64,000 nucleotides of DNA from Denitrificimonas caeni DSM 24390. Its GTDB lineage: Bacteria > Pseudomonadota > Gammaproteobacteria > Pseudomonadales > Pseudomonadaceae. Below, piece by piece: positions 7,966-17,429 of the stretch (positions within the stretch are counted from its first letter, which is position 1; every line of letters begins with the position of its first letter). Under the pieces are notes generated by a model. The model had not been told where the DNA came from. It saw only the letters and a list, made by a program, of their open reading frames with translations, and searched no databases. Position numbers and translations under genes: made by a program. The DNA is taken from positions 62,001 to 126,000 of the forward strand of contig NZ_ATXQ01000001.1 of the NCBI RefSeq assembly GCF_000421765.1, in the 5' to 3' direction.

Positions 7966-8922
7966 TTAACGCAACTGCGGCCCATTAAAGCCTGCCCAAA
8001 TTGCCATACGCTCAGCAACGCTGGCACCGAACTTCTTGGCAAAACGATCAAAGGGTGACTCTTGCAAGGTGAAATCAACAATCTCTTTTGCGCCGATCAC
8101 TTCACGTGCCACAAAGCTGCTGCTGCCTAAGGCATCAATTAAACCCAACTGCAGCGCTTGCTCGCCTGACCAAATCAGGCCAGAAAATAATTCAGGATGC
8201 TCGGCATCTTTTAAACGATCACCACGGCCTTGTTTGACGCTGGCGATAAACTGCTTATGCGTTGTTTGCAGCACTTCTTTCCAAAACGCAGTTTCTTCAC
8301 TGTTTTGTGGCTGAAAGGGATCAAGAAAAGCTTTGTGCTCGCCGGATGTGTACAAACGACGATCAACACCTAGCTTCTCCATGGTGCCAACAAAGCCAAA
8401 ACCGGCCGCTGTCACGCCAATGGAACCCACCAAGCTGGATTTATCGGCATAAATCTCATCTGCAGCGCTGGCAATATAGTAAGCACCCGATGCACCAAGA
8501 TCACTGATCACGGCATACACTTTAATATCAGGATATAGAGCGCGCAGGCGGCGAATCTCATCGTAGATGTAACCCGATTGCACCGGGCTACCACCTGGGC
8601 TGTTAATGCGCAGCACCACACCTTTGGTGTTTTTATCTTCAAACGCAGCACGTAAAGCACTGACTATATTATCGGCGCTGGCACTTTCTTGATCAGCGAT
8701 CATGCCGCGCACTTCAATCAGCGCAGTATGTGCGCCGGTACTCACGCCTTTACCGCCACTCATCAAAGGTGAGAATAATGCCAAGGCACCAAACAAATAA
8801 GTGAAGGTTAAAATTTTAAAAAAGATACCCCAGCGACGTGTGCGACGCTGTTCGGTGACGCTCGACAACACGGCTTTTTCAAGCAATTTCCATGTTTTGC
8901 TATCGACGTTGGTGTCAGTCAT
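7966..8922 (-). CDS. sppA: S49 family signal peptide peptidase (SppA-like)
   Basis: The 318-residue protein has one N-terminal membrane segment (about residues 32-52) and the S49 fold. INSPGGSPVQSGYIYDEIRRL and SDLGASGAYYIASAADEIYA carry the catalytic serine region, and SLVGSIGV follows. It would cleave remnant signal peptides or membrane peptides at the inner membrane. Size matches the short SppA form (36K type), not the long 67K enzyme. Its ATG overlaps the end of the HAD phosphatase gene by 8 bp, a pairing also known in Pseudomonas. Confidence 0.88.
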   Translation of the reverse strand: MTDTNVDSKTWKLLEKAVLSSVTEQRRTRRWGIFFKILTFTYLFGALALFSPLMSGGKGVSTGAHTALIEVRGMIADQESASADNIVSALRAAFEDKNTKGVVLRINSPGGSPVQSGYIYDEIRRLRALYPDIKVYAVISDLGASGAYYIASAADEIYADKSSLVGSIGVTAAGFGFVGTMEKLGVDRRLYTSGEHKAFLDPFQPQNSEETAFWKEVLQTTHKQFIASVKQGRGDRLKDAEHPELFSGLIWSGEQALQLGLIDALGSSSFVAREVIGAKEIVDFTLQESPFDRFAKKFGASVAERMAIWAGFNGPQLR

Positions 8923-9604
8923 GTAAAGCTCCTTTGAGCAATGTATTGGGCTGTTGTTGCAGCCAAGTGGTCAGTTCGTAAAAATCATCAATGGCTAAAA
9001 TCGGTTGTTCTTGATGCAACACGCTAAGCGGCTGCGCACCATAACTCACGGCAACACTCGGCACATTGGCATTTTTAGCCATGCGTAAATCAAATGGTGA
9101 ATCGCCGACCATAATAGCCTGCTCTGGGGTTGCTGCGCAGTATTTGAGGATTTCATGCAGCATCAGAGGGTCAGGCTTGCTACGAGTTTCATCAGCGCAG
9201 CGAGTAATATCAAAAAAATCGACCATATTGTGCCCGCTCAGCACGCGATGCAGACCACGGCGGCTTTTCCCAGTAGCCACTGCAAGTTTATAACCAGCGC
9301 TGCGATAGTGTTCAAGCGCATCCAGCACACCAGAATAAAAAGGTGACGGCTCTTCTTCTAACAGCAAGTATTTCTCACTGTAAGCATGGATATAGCGCTG
9401 TTTAAGATCGGCATCGTCTGCTGCAGGGTATAGCACATCGTAGGCTTGCGGCATCGCTAAACCAATAATGGCGCGCACTTCTTCATCAGTGCAGCGCGGT
9501 ACCGCGCATATATCTGAAGCCATGTGCATCGCTTCAACAATGCGCTTGATTGAGTCCACCAGAGTGCCATCCCAATCAAAAATCAACACACGAAGCTTAT
9601 CCAC
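8915..9604 (-). CDS. HAD-superfamily phosphatase (phosphoglycolate phosphatase-like)
   Basis: The 229-residue protein begins VDKLRVLIFDWDGTLVDS (GTG start), giving HAD motif I DWDGT. KLAVATGKSRRGL is the motif II region and MVGDSPFDLRMAKNA is motif III/IV. A helical cap lies between motif I and II, as in subfamily IA. The true substrate is not evident; related proteins are called Gph or pyrophosphatase-like. The GTG start at 9604 has GAGGAGG five bases upstream. It is translationally coupled to the S49 peptidase gene. In Pseudomonas this gene normally sits directly after rluC; here an MNT/HEPN pair separates them. Confidence 0.87.
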   Translation of the reverse strand: MDKLRVLIFDWDGTLVDSIKRIVEAMHMASDICAVPRCTDEEVRAIIGLAMPQAYDVLYPAADDADLKQRYIHAYSEKYLLLEEEPSPFYSGVLDALEHYRSAGYKLAVATGKSRRGLHRVLSGHNMVDFFDITRCADETRSKPDPLMLHEILKYCAATPEQAIMVGDSPFDLRMAKNANVPSVAVSYGAQPLSVLHQEQPILAIDDFYELTTWLQQQPNTLLKGALHD

Positions 9605-9716
9605 CCTTTCCTCCTCAAGATAAAAATTCTACGCAAGCAACAGCCTACGGCACTCACCAGTCGTAGGCGCGCCCTGCTCATACCAAAGTGCTTTACTCTG
9701 CGAATTCCGTGGAGGC

Positions 9717-10034
9717 TTACGCAACTACCGCAGTATAAAAAGGCACTCCAACCCGCTCGATATGCTCAACAAGCCCGGTATTATCAATTTTATGTAGCAA
9801 AGATAAGTCAACTGACCAAGGCAGCAGTAGATCATCAATCTGGTTCTCAATGATTAATAATGTTGACAGATCTAACGATTCACCTTGTATGGTTAGGTCG
9901 ATATCAGAGCCTGGCCGGTAATTACCCTTGGCACGTGAGCCATATAAAATGACGGCCTTAATGTTTGGATATCGCCTAAAGACTGCACACAGTTGCTCTA
10001 CAGCGTAAGCAGGTAAACCATAGCGTTCAGGCAT
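9717..10034 (-). CDS. MNT-domain nucleotidyltransferase antitoxin (MntA-like)
   Basis: The 105-residue protein is a minimal nucleotidyltransferase. [19 protein letters not shown] gives the GS-x10-DxD active site (G32, S33, D44, D46), and a later acidic residue in LPWSVDLS probably completes the metal site. Such MNT proteins pair with HEPN partners, and the best studied ones inactivate the HEPN toxin by adding AMP to a tyrosine. Its ATG overlaps the stop of the HEPN gene (TAATG), so the two are translated together. The active site is intact. Role as antitoxin is inferred from the pairing. Confidence 0.85.
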   Translation of the reverse strand: MPERYGLPAYAVEQLCAVFRRYPNIKAVILYGSRAKGNYRPGSDIDLTIQGESLDLSTLLIIENQIDDLLLPWSVDLSLLHKIDNTGLVEHIERVGVPFYTAVVA

Positions 10035-10453
10035 TACAACTGCTCCGCTCGCGTCTGCATATCTGTTGCAAACTGAGCAAATAACTTATGGTAGCTCTGT
10101 AGTATTTTTTCGGTAATCTCATTAGCAACTGATTCATTGTAAGTGTGAGCTGATTGATTGCGACTTTTAATCATTTCCATCCAACCCTCACCATCGGCAA
10201 TCAATCCATTTTTAAACGCTGTACGAATGGCGTCTCTTGAGCCAGTAATAGCTGGATTGCCTTGATACAAGAAGTAGTCTTTCATCACATTCCATGCCAA
10301 TTCAAAGACAAATTCAAACACCTGAATCAATCCTTGTTTTTCCAAATCACTGAGCTCGCGTGTTGCAGCCAATTCAACCGCGCTCGTGAGTCGCAACCGC
10401 GCTCTTTCGTAGTTAGCTAAACGCTGCACCCAACGAATATCTTCATGACTCAT
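10034..10453 (-). CDS. HEPN-domain toxin / HI0074-family partner (HepT-like)
   Basis: The 139-residue all-helical protein belongs to the HI0074 nucleotidyltransferase substrate-binding family within [16 protein letters not shown] contains R98-x4-H103-x-Y105, the RX4HXY motif in which R and H form the RNase site and Y is the residue modified by the MNT partner in characterised HepT/MntA pairs. It comes first in the operon, with GAGGTGAG before the ATG, and overlaps mntA by one base. The pair sits between rluC and the HAD gene, which are neighbours in many pseudomonads, so it looks like a later insertion. Confidence 0.85.
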   Translation of the reverse strand: MSHEDIRWVQRLANYERARLRLTSAVELAATRELSDLEKQGLIQVFEFVFELAWNVMKDYFLYQGNPAITGSRDAIRTAFKNGLIADGEGWMEMIKSRNQSAHTYNESVANEITEKILQSYHKLFAQFATDMQTRAEQL

Positions 10454-10538
10454 AGCTCACCTCATTAAGAAAATGCTGAATTAATAAAAACGTCATTGTA
10501 AGGAGCGGACCTACACGGTAATCCACCTGCAGCTCAAC

Positions 10539-10573
10539 CATGGACTGCCACAGCCTACGGCTTTGCAGAGACG
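10539..10573. repeat. Partial dispersed repeat over the rluC stop codon
   Basis: On the minus strand this reads GTCTCTGCAAAGCCGTAGGC followed by TGTGGCAGTCCATGG, clearly similar to the left end of the repeat at 5568. It provides the last codons (about VSAKP) and the stop codon of rluC. Similar degraded sequence continues to about 10498, and a short related stretch lies near 9640-9660. Confidence 0.7.
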
Positions 10574-11538
10574 GCACTCCCATCATTGAGTAATTCTGCT
10601 ATCACCGCTTGCCATTCTTCACCTGGCTCAGCATGGATCGCTAAAACCTCACCATCAGGCAGCGTAACTTTTAGATCACTGGCGTGCAGAAATAAACGTT
10701 TTCCACCGATATCACGGATTTCTTTACTGAAGTCTTCATCGCCATATTTACTGTCGCCAGCAATGGCATGGCCTGCATACAAAGCATGCACACGGATCTG
10801 GTGAGTACGACCGGTAATTGGGCTGGCCTCCACTAAAGTGGCGAACTCACCAAAACGACGCAGCACTTTAAACAGGGTCAGTGCTTCTTTGCCTTCTGGA
10901 TTAACCTCCACCATGCGCTCGCCAGAACGCACGTTACTTTTTTGCAAAGGCGCATCAACGCGTTTACGCGATGCCGGCCAGCTACCACGTACCAACGCCA
11001 TATAACGTTTATCAACACCATCATTGCGTAGCGCTTCATGCAAATGACGGAGCATGCTGCGCTTTTTCGCGATCATCAATAAACCAGAGGTATCGCGGTC
11101 GAGTCGATGTACGAGCTCAATTTCTTTACAGTGCGGACGCATTTGCCGGAAAGCTTCAATCACTCCGTAAGTCAAACCACTGCCGCCATGCACAGCGATG
11201 CCGGCCGGTTTATTCAGAATAATCAAGCCTTTATCTTCGTGCACAATCGCCGCTTCTAAGCGCTCAAGCAAACCTTTAGCCAACGGCACGGGCTCGTCTG
11301 CTGCAGTCATCCGCAGCGGCGGCACCCGTACCAAATCGCCTTCTTTAATTCGATAATCCGGTTTAATCCGACCTTTATTGACCCGCACTTCGCCTTTACG
11401 CAGCAGGCGATAGATCATGGTTTTCGGCACACCTTTAAGGCGCGTCAATAAAAAGTTATCAATACGCTGCCCTTCAAAGCCTGGCGCGACCTCAAGTATT
11501 TGTACACCGGTGCCGATTTGCGAGTCTGAACTGGTCAT
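10555..11538 (-). CDS. rluC: 23S rRNA pseudouridine synthase RluC
   Basis: The 327-residue protein has an N-terminal S4 RNA-binding domain ([20 protein letters not shown], residues about 20-39) followed by the RluA-type catalytic domain. [19 protein letters not shown] contains the catalytic aspartate, and [10 protein letters not shown] is the second conserved motif. It isomerises uridines 955, 2504 and 2580 of 23S rRNA in characterised members. The extreme C-terminus is provided by a dispersed repeat and is not expected to matter. In pseudomonads rluC normally lies next to rne, but here rne is 31 kb away. Confidence 0.92.
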   Translation of the reverse strand: MTSSDSQIGTGVQILEVAPGFEGQRIDNFLLTRLKGVPKTMIYRLLRKGEVRVNKGRIKPDYRIKEGDLVRVPPLRMTAADEPVPLAKGLLERLEAAIVHEDKGLIILNKPAGIAVHGGSGLTYGVIEAFRQMRPHCKEIELVHRLDRDTSGLLMIAKKRSMLRHLHEALRNDGVDKRYMALVRGSWPASRKRVDAPLQKSNVRSGERMVEVNPEGKEALTLFKVLRRFGEFATLVEASPITGRTHQIRVHALYAGHAIAGDSKYGDEDFSKEIRDIGGKRLFLHASDLKVTLPDGEVLAIHAEPGEEWQAVIAELLNDGSAVSAKP

Positions 11539-11641
11539 AAAACCTTAATACTTAACTATATAAAGCGTTCAATAATAGGCTATTTTGCACACAATTTCTT
11601 TGCTGAGACGTTTATAGGGGTAGAGGCTAAACCTACAGCAA

Positions 11642-12409
11642 TTAAATACGCTTGCGTCGCTCCGAGCGCTGCACTCGCAGTTGCTCTTCATCCACTTCAG
11701 CGAGCACTTCACAAACATATTCGATGTGCTGATTGGATAGCTGCCGCGCCAGTTCGGCATCGCCTGCTTTGATAGCGTGATAGAGACTGCGGTGTTGCTC
11801 AATCAACATCGCGCGAGTTTCACTACGTTGCGTGTACATACCGCCAATATTGGTGATGACGTTGCCGCGCAACAAATCAAACAAACCACGAATGGTATGC
11901 AGCAGCACAACATTATGACTGGCTTCGGCGATGGCTAAATGAAAACGCGCATCGGCTAAGCCTTCTTCAGTGCGGCAATTTTCTGCAGAGCCGTCATAGC
12001 ATGCTTCTAACTGCGCAAAAGCTGCATCTAAGCGTTCGTGGTCTGCTGGCGTGGCACGCAGCGCTGCGTAATACGCGCAAGCGCCTTCTAAGGTATGACG
12101 AAATTCGAGCAAATCTTTTTGCGCATCATGCTTTTCTGCGAGCAAGCCAAGCAGTGGATCACTAAAAGTTGTGCCCACTTCTTTACTGACGTAATTACCG
12201 CCTCCTTGGCGACTGACCAATAAGCCCTTCGCCACCATTTTCTGAATGGCTTCACGCAGTGAAGGACGCGACACGCCAAACTGCTCAGCAAGCTTGCGCT
12301 CCGCAGGCAAACGTTCGCCAGCTTGCAGCACGCCTTCCAAAATCATGGTTTCCAGTTGTTCGACAATCTCATCCGACAAACGGCGCTGCTGTATATGTGC
12401 AAAGCTCAT
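11642..12409 (-). CDS. lldR: FadR-family GntR regulator of lactate utilisation, LldR
   Basis: The 255-residue protein has an N-terminal winged helix (AGERLPAERKLAEQFGVSRPSLREAIQKM, residues about 31-59, quoted here only as position and core LPAERKLAEQFG) and a C-terminal FCD ligand domain (about 80-235) with the histidine-rich metal/lactate pocket (FHLAIAEASHN). It is divergent from the lactate operon and closely resembles LldR. It is expected to repress lctP-lldEFG-dld until L- or D-lactate binds. An operator with the family pattern TGGT-N3-ACCA lies at 12595. Its C-terminus is arginine-rich. Confidence 0.92.
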   Translation of the reverse strand: MSFAHIQQRRLSDEIVEQLETMILEGVLQAGERLPAERKLAEQFGVSRPSLREAIQKMVAKGLLVSRQGGGNYVSKEVGTTFSDPLLGLLAEKHDAQKDLLEFRHTLEGACAYYAALRATPADHERLDAAFAQLEACYDGSAENCRTEEGLADARFHLAIAEASHNVVLLHTIRGLFDLLRGNVITNIGGMYTQRSETRAMLIEQHRSLYHAIKAGDAELARQLSNQHIEYVCEVLAEVDEEQLRVQRSERRKRI

Positions 12410-12545
12410 CGCTCTCTTCTTACCTAATTAGAACAGCTGATTAAAGGCTACAAGGCTACCACAAGCACTCATTTTCCGCAGTCTATACCACGCTGCAGCA
12501 GCGCCTCTTATCGATAGCGCCCAACTAAAGTATCAGACAAAATAA

Positions 12546-12574
12546 TTGACAGATGACGGCTCGCGTATTTTACT
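12546..12574 (+). promoter_or_regulatory. Sigma-70 promoter of the lactate operon
   Basis: TTGACA at 12546-12551 is a perfect -35 box. After exactly 17 bases, TTTACT at 12569-12574 matches four of six -10 positions. The predicted start of transcription is near 12581, which places the LldR operator immediately downstream, an arrangement suited to repression. Confidence 0.6.
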
Positions 12575-12591
12575 TAAAAACACAAACTGTA

Positions 12592-12608
12592 AACTGGTAT
12601 GACCAATT
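12592..12608. promoter_or_regulatory. LldR operator
   Basis: AACTGGTATGACCAATT is a near-perfect palindrome carrying TGGT-ATG-ACCA, the pattern bound by LldR/PdhR/FadR-type regulators. It sits between divergent lldR and lctP, about 15 bases after the predicted transcription start of the lct operon and about 100 bases before the lctP ATG. Confidence 0.8.
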
Positions 12609-12706
12609 TATAAAAACAACAGTATCATAGGGCCTAACCATGTCAAATATATCTACCTTGGTTTTTCATCTTGTAAGTTGCGCAGAGCAGCTATTGGAGT
12701 TGCATT

Positions 12707-14398
12707 ATGTCGCCTAGCTTACTGGCTTTATTAGCCTTTGCGCCGATCTTACTCGCCGCTATATTATTGATTGGTTTACGCTGGCCGGCTAAGCATGCAA
12801 TGCCGTTAGTCTTTGCCATGACTGCAACAATTGCGTTGTTCTTTTGGGAGATGAGCTTTAACCGAATTCTAGCTTCAACCCTGCAAGGACTGGTGGTTAC
12901 CGCAGGCATACTGTGGATTATTTTTGGTGCGATTCTACTGCTCAACACCCTAAAGCATTCGGGTGGAATCCAAGCGATTCGTGCCGGCTTTATGACCATC
13001 AGCCCAGACCGCCGTGTGCAAGCCATTATCATTGCTTGGTTATTCGGTTGCTTTATTGAAGGAGCATCAGGCTTTGGTACGCCAGCAGCGATTGTCGCAC
13101 CGCTATTGGTCGCGATCGGTTTTCCTGCAATGGCCGCCGTTATGCTCGGCATGTTGGTGCAAAGTACGCCGGTATCTTTCGGAGCAGTCGGCACACCGAT
13201 TATAATTGGTATTACTAGTGGTTTAGATAGCGAAGCAGTCGGGGCACAACTCTTAGCCAATGGTTCGGACTGGGCAAGTTTTTTACAGTTAATCACCAAT
13301 CAAGTGGCGATTGTGCATGCCATCGTCGGTACTGTTATTCCATTGATAATGGTTTTAATGCTCACGCGCTTCTTTGGTAAAGAAAAAAGCTGGAAAGCCG
13401 CTTTTGAAATTATTCCATTCGCATTATTTGCCGGTGTCGCTTTCACTATTCCCTATGCAGCAACCGGTATCTTATTAGGCCCAGAGTTCCCTTCTCTATT
13501 AGGTGGTCTAATCGGTTTAGCGATTGTTACCACTGCTGCGCGCTTTAATTTTCTTACGCCAAAAACCACCTGGGATTTTTCCCCTGCCAAAGAATGGCCA
13601 AGCGAGTGGTTAGGCTCGATTGAAATGAAACTGGATAACCTGACCAGCAAGCCAATGAGCAGCTGGTTAGCTTGGCTTCCCTACGTTTTAGTTGGCTTAC
13701 TATTGGTGATCAGCCGTGTTTTCCCAAGCGTCGGTAGCGCAATGAAATCGGTGGTAATAAAGTTTCCCAACATCCTTGGTGAAGCGGGAATCAACGCTGA
13801 CTTTATGCCGCTGTACTTGCCGGGTGGAATCTTAGTGATTGTCGCTTGCAGTGCGTATTTTTTACACAGAATGCAATGGCAGCATTTTCGTGCGGCCTTA
13901 AGTGAGTCCAGCCGCGTTTTACTCGGTGCCGGCTTTGTTCTGCTATTCACCGTGCCGATGGTGCGCATCCTGATCAACTCAGGAGTCAATGCTGCAGATA
14001 TTCCGAGCATGCCGATTGCCATGGCACGTTTTATTGCTGACAGCGTTGGCGGTATTTATCCTCTATTGGCGCCTAGTATTGGCGCTCTTGGAGCATTTAT
14101 TGCCGGTTCAAACACTGTCAGTAATATGATGTTCAGCCAGTTCCAATTTGGCGTAGCGGAAAACCTCGGTATTTCCACCGCGATCATTGTTGCTGGCCAA
14201 GCCGTTGGCGCAGCCGCAGGCAACATGATTGCCATTCATAACGTGGTGGCTGCATCTGCTACTGTAGGTTTACTGGGGCAAGAAGGCTCAACCTTACGAA
14301 AAACCATTTGGCCGACCATGTACTACGTATTTTTTACCGGGCTGATTGTGTTATTTGCCGTCAATGTACTGGGGATCAGTGATCCGTTAATGCCTTAA
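12707..14398 (+). CDS. lctP: L-lactate permease
   Basis: The 563-residue protein has about twelve to fourteen membrane segments and the family motifs [20 protein letters not shown] (residues about 118-137) and [20 protein letters not shown]-like sequence near 460, as in LldP/GlcA lactate/glycolate permeases. It imports L-lactate (and often D-lactate or glycolate) with protons across the inner membrane. It is the first gene of the lactate operon, with TTGGAG upstream of the ATG. A hairpin separates it from lldE. Confidence 0.95.
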   Translation: MSPSLLALLAFAPILLAAILLIGLRWPAKHAMPLVFAMTATIALFFWEMSFNRILASTLQGLVVTAGILWIIFGAILLLNTLKHSGGIQAIRAGFMTISPDRRVQAIIIAWLFGCFIEGASGFGTPAAIVAPLLVAIGFPAMAAVMLGMLVQSTPVSFGAVGTPIIIGITSGLDSEAVGAQLLANGSDWASFLQLITNQVAIVHAIVGTVIPLIMVLMLTRFFGKEKSWKAAFEIIPFALFAGVAFTIPYAATGILLGPEFPSLLGGLIGLAIVTTAARFNFLTPKTTWDFSPAKEWPSEWLGSIEMKLDNLTSKPMSSWLAWLPYVLVGLLLVISRVFPSVGSAMKSVVIKFPNILGEAGINADFMPLYLPGGILVIVACSAYFLHRMQWQHFRAALSESSRVLLGAGFVLLFTVPMVRILINSGVNAADIPSMPIAMARFIADSVGGIYPLLAPSIGALGAFIAGSNTVSNMMFSQFQFGVAENLGISTAIIVAGQAVGAAAGNMIAIHNVVAASATVGLLGQEGSTLRKTIWPTMYYVFFTGLIVLFAVNVLGISDPLMP

Positions 14399-14412
14399 CA
14401 CTCTACTGAAAA

Positions 14413-14449
14413 GGGTCAGGCATGCGTACACTGAGCGCATACCTGACCC
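14413..14449 (+). terminator. Hairpin between lctP and lldE
   Basis: GGGTCAGG-C-ATGCG and CGCAT-A-CCTGACCC form a thirteen-pair stem with one bulge or mismatch and a loop of about nine bases. It is followed by GTTTGCGTTT rather than a clean T-run, so it may act as a partial terminator or as an RNA-stabilising hairpin that lowers or separates lldEFG expression from lctP. Confidence 0.55.
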
Positions 14450-14485
14450 GTTTGCGTTTCCATATTCACGCCGTCGGAGCTGACC

Positions 14486-15322
14486 ATGAGCCATCTATTT
14501 TATAACGCCGTGCCTCAAGAAACTCGGGTTGCACCGCCACGCAAGCCCGCGCGCACTTACCCAATCGGCAAGCCCACTCAGGTGTATTTATTTGGCACCT
14601 GCGTGGTCGATTTATTTTTCCCTGAAGCTGGGATGGATGCGATTCACTTGTTAGAGCGTGAGGGCATTCGCGTTGACTTCCCGCAAGGACAGAGCTGCTG
14701 TGGGCAACCCGCCTACACCTCGGGTTACACCGAGCAAGCCCGCGAAGTGGCGCGTGCGCAGCTCAAACTGTTTGAGAACGACTGGCCGGTAGTGGTGACA
14801 TCAGGCTCCTGCGCTGGGATGTTTCGTGAACACTATCCAGATTTATTCAAAGACGAACCCGACATGCTAGCCAAGGTTAAGCATCTCGCCGCACGCACTT
14901 ATGAGCTGGCTGAGTTTTTACTGCACGTCTGCCAAGTACAGCTCACTGACAACGGCAAGCCTTTACAAGTGGCGCTGCATACTTCCTGCTCAGCCCGTCG
15001 CGAAATGAACACCCATTTGCATGCGCGCACGTTACTCGGTCAGCTCGCCCAAGTTGAACGGGTTGAACATGACCACGAAAGCGAATGCTGTGGCTTTGGC
15101 GGTACCTTCTCAGTACGGATGCCAGATATTTCTGGGGCGATGGTCGCCGACAAAACCCAGTCTTTACTGGCCAGCGGCGCGCAGCAGGTGGTCAGCGCCG
15201 ACTGCGGTTGCTTAATGAATATCAATGGTGCCTTTGAGAAACAAAACATACCCTTGCTCGGACAGCATCTGGCCAGCTTTTTATGGCAACGCACGCAACC
15301 CAAGCAGGAGGGTAGCCTATGA
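14486..15322 (+). CDS. lldE: L-lactate dehydrogenase complex subunit LldE
   Basis: The 278-residue protein carries two CCG domains: QGQSCCGQPAYTSGY near residue 70 and HESECCGFGGTFSV near 200, which coordinate a non-cubane iron-sulfur cluster in heterodisulfide-reductase-like proteins. With LldF and LldG (YkgEFG/LutABC) it forms an L-lactate oxidising complex that feeds electrons to the respiratory chain. It has about 30 extra N-terminal residues compared with the shortest homologues. GGAG precedes the ATG, and its stop overlaps lldF (ATGA). Confidence 0.94.
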   Translation: MSHLFYNAVPQETRVAPPRKPARTYPIGKPTQVYLFGTCVVDLFFPEAGMDAIHLLEREGIRVDFPQGQSCCGQPAYTSGYTEQAREVARAQLKLFENDWPVVVTSGSCAGMFREHYPDLFKDEPDMLAKVKHLAARTYELAEFLLHVCQVQLTDNGKPLQVALHTSCSARREMNTHLHARTLLGQLAQVERVEHDHESECCGFGGTFSVRMPDISGAMVADKTQSLLASGAQQVVSADCGCLMNINGAFEKQNIPLLGQHLASFLWQRTQPKQEGSL

Positions 15323-16767
15323 ACAGCCAACGCATTCACGCCGTTGATGTGACTGCACGCAACCTTAAAGCCAACGCACGCTTGTCTTTAAAAGACCAAC
15401 AGTTGCGTAACAATATGCGCAGCGCCATGGACTCGTTGATCAGCAAGCGCATCATTTCGATGCCCGATGAAGATGAGCGCGAGAACCTGCGCGAGCTGGG
15501 CAACAAAGTGCGCGCACGTGCTTTATCCGAACTGCCAGATCTACTCGAATTATTGGAAGCCAACTTAATCAAACAAGGCATTCAGGTGCATTGGGCCAGC
15601 AGCACAGATGAAGCCAATGCCATTGTTTTGAAGATCGCGCAAACCCGTAATGCCAAGCAGGTGATTAAAGGAAAATCCATGGTCAGTGAAGAAATGGCCA
15701 TGAATGAGCACCTCACCGAGCACGGCATTGAGGCGCTTGAGTCGGATATGGGCGAATACATTATTCAGTTGGATAATGAAAAACCGACGCACATTATTAT
15801 GCCGGCCATCCATAAAAATGCTGAGCAAGTGGGTCGTTTATTCGAGCACCGCTTAGCCCTGCCCTATACCAATGATGTTGACAGTTTAATTCAGTCTGCT
15901 CGCGGTATTTTGCGGGAAAAATTCTTTCATGCTGATATTGGTATTTCCGGCGTCAACTTTGCGGTCGCCGAAACTGGCACTTTGTTGCTGGTGGAGAATG
16001 AAGGTAATGGCCGCATGTCGACCACGGTGCCGCCGGTGCATATCGCCGTAACCGGCATTGAAAAAGTCGTCGCCAATTTACAAGACACCGTACCGTTATT
16101 GTCGTTACTGACCCGCTCGGCGCTCGGTCAAGGCATCACCACTTATGTGAATATGATCTCAGCGCCGCGCCAGCCCGGCGAACTCGATGGTCCAGAAGAA
16201 GTGCACTTGGTCTTGCTGGATAACGGTCGCAGCCAAGCTTTTGCTGACAGCGAACTGCGACAAACACTCAATTGCATCCGTTGCGGCGCCTGTATGAATC
16301 ACTGCCCGGTGTATACGCGGATTGGTGGCCAGGCCTATGGCACGGTGTACCCAGGTCCTATTGGTAAAATCATTTCGCCGCATTTATTAGGCTTAGAAAA
16401 CACTCCTGATCATCCGTCGGCTTCGTCACTCTGCGGTGCGTGCGGTGAAGTCTGTCCGGTGAAAATCCCAATCCCAGCGCTATTACGCCGCCTGCGTGAA
16501 GAGAACGTTAAATCACCACAACAAACCGGTCAGGTGATGGATGGACAAGGCAGCCGTTACTCTGCAAAAGAGCGCCTACTATGGAAAGGCTGGCAGTATT
16601 TTAATAGCGTGCCTCTGCTGTATAAAGCCGGCACGTTTATGGCCACGCGCTTTGGCGGTTTAACCCCTAAAAATCTTGGGCCATGGACACAAAACCATAG
16701 TGCGCCGAAACCCGCAGCGCGCAGTTTGCATGAGTTAGCCAAAGCACATTTGGAGAAAAAATCATGA
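15319..16767 (+). CDS. lldF: L-lactate dehydrogenase complex iron-sulfur subunit LldF
   Basis: The 482-residue protein has an N-terminal LUD domain (about 70-290) and a ferredoxin-like part with CIRCGACMNHCPVY and CGACGEVCPVKIP, two 4Fe-4S motifs, followed by a C-terminal DUF-like tail. It matches LldF/LutB/YkgF in length and order. It would pass electrons within the lactate dehydrogenase complex at the inner face of the membrane. It overlaps both neighbours by ATGA. Confidence 0.95.
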   Translation: MNSQRIHAVDVTARNLKANARLSLKDQQLRNNMRSAMDSLISKRIISMPDEDERENLRELGNKVRARALSELPDLLELLEANLIKQGIQVHWASSTDEANAIVLKIAQTRNAKQVIKGKSMVSEEMAMNEHLTEHGIEALESDMGEYIIQLDNEKPTHIIMPAIHKNAEQVGRLFEHRLALPYTNDVDSLIQSARGILREKFFHADIGISGVNFAVAETGTLLLVENEGNGRMSTTVPPVHIAVTGIEKVVANLQDTVPLLSLLTRSALGQGITTYVNMISAPRQPGELDGPEEVHLVLLDNGRSQAFADSELRQTLNCIRCGACMNHCPVYTRIGGQAYGTVYPGPIGKIISPHLLGLENTPDHPSASSLCGACGEVCPVKIPIPALLRRLREENVKSPQQTGQVMDGQGSRYSAKERLLWKGWQYFNSVPLLYKAGTFMATRFGGLTPKNLGPWTQNHSAPKPAARSLHELAKAHLEKKS

Positions 16768-17429
16768 GTGCCCGCGATAAAATCCTAGCCAGCTTACGCA
16801 GCAGCCTCGAAGGCACCACGCCCATTGCCGATCCTTTCGATGCAACGTTAGTGGATGAGCCTTGGCGTTATGCGCCAGCAGAGCGCGTCACGCGTCTGAA
16901 AGAGTTGATGACCGCCGTGCACAGTGAAGTGCTACTAACAAACAGCCACGAATGGCCAAAGTTACTCGCGGATGTATTAGCCGCACGTAAGATCAATAAG
17001 CTGCTTATTGCACCCACCACTGCGCATGGCCAAGCGTTTAGCAAGCACTGCCAAACGACGCAAAATCCTCTGCAATTACTGGCCTATGACCGCCCAATTG
17101 AAGAATGGAAACGCGAGCTGTTTGATGATGTGCCCGCCAGTTTTACCGGTACCTTGGCAGGTATTGCTGCGACTGGCACCTTGGTTGTGCAGCCTAGCTC
17201 TGATGAGCCGCGCTTAATGAGTTTAGTGCCGCCACTGCATATCGCTTTACTCAATGCCAGTCAGATTTACGACAATCTGTATCAGGCGCAGCAACATTGG
17301 CCCAAACCCATGCCGAGTAATTTACTGCTGATTTCTGGCCCGTCGAAAACGGCGGATATTGAGCAAGTGCTGGCCTACGGCGCACACGGCCCGAAAGATT
17401 TGATCGTCTTAATCGTGGAGGATGCATGA
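16764..17429 (+). CDS. lldG: L-lactate dehydrogenase complex subunit LldG
   Basis: The 221-residue LUD-domain protein matches LldG/LutC/YkgG. The C-terminal half holds TGTLAGIAATGTLVVQPSSD and the SLVPPLHIALLNASQIYDNL segment of the family (each part near residues 130-175). It is the third subunit of the L-lactate oxidising complex. Its ATG overlaps the lldF stop and its stop overlaps the dld start, so expression is coupled. Confidence 0.92.
   Translation: MSARDKILASLRSSLEGTTPIADPFDATLVDEPWRYAPAERVTRLKELMTAVHSEVLLTNSHEWPKLLADVLAARKINKLLIAPTTAHGQAFSKHCQTTQNPLQLLAYDRPIEEWKRELFDDVPASFTGTLAGIAATGTLVVQPSSDEPRLMSLVPPLHIALLNASQIYDNLYQAQQHWPKPMPSNLLLISGPSKTADIEQVLAYGAHGPKDLIVLIVEDA

Noticed and set aside
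9605-9716. Possible attachment site for the MNT/HEPN insertion
   Set aside because: No tRNA, integrase or direct repeats flanking the pair were found; only a short piece of the dispersed repeat is present.
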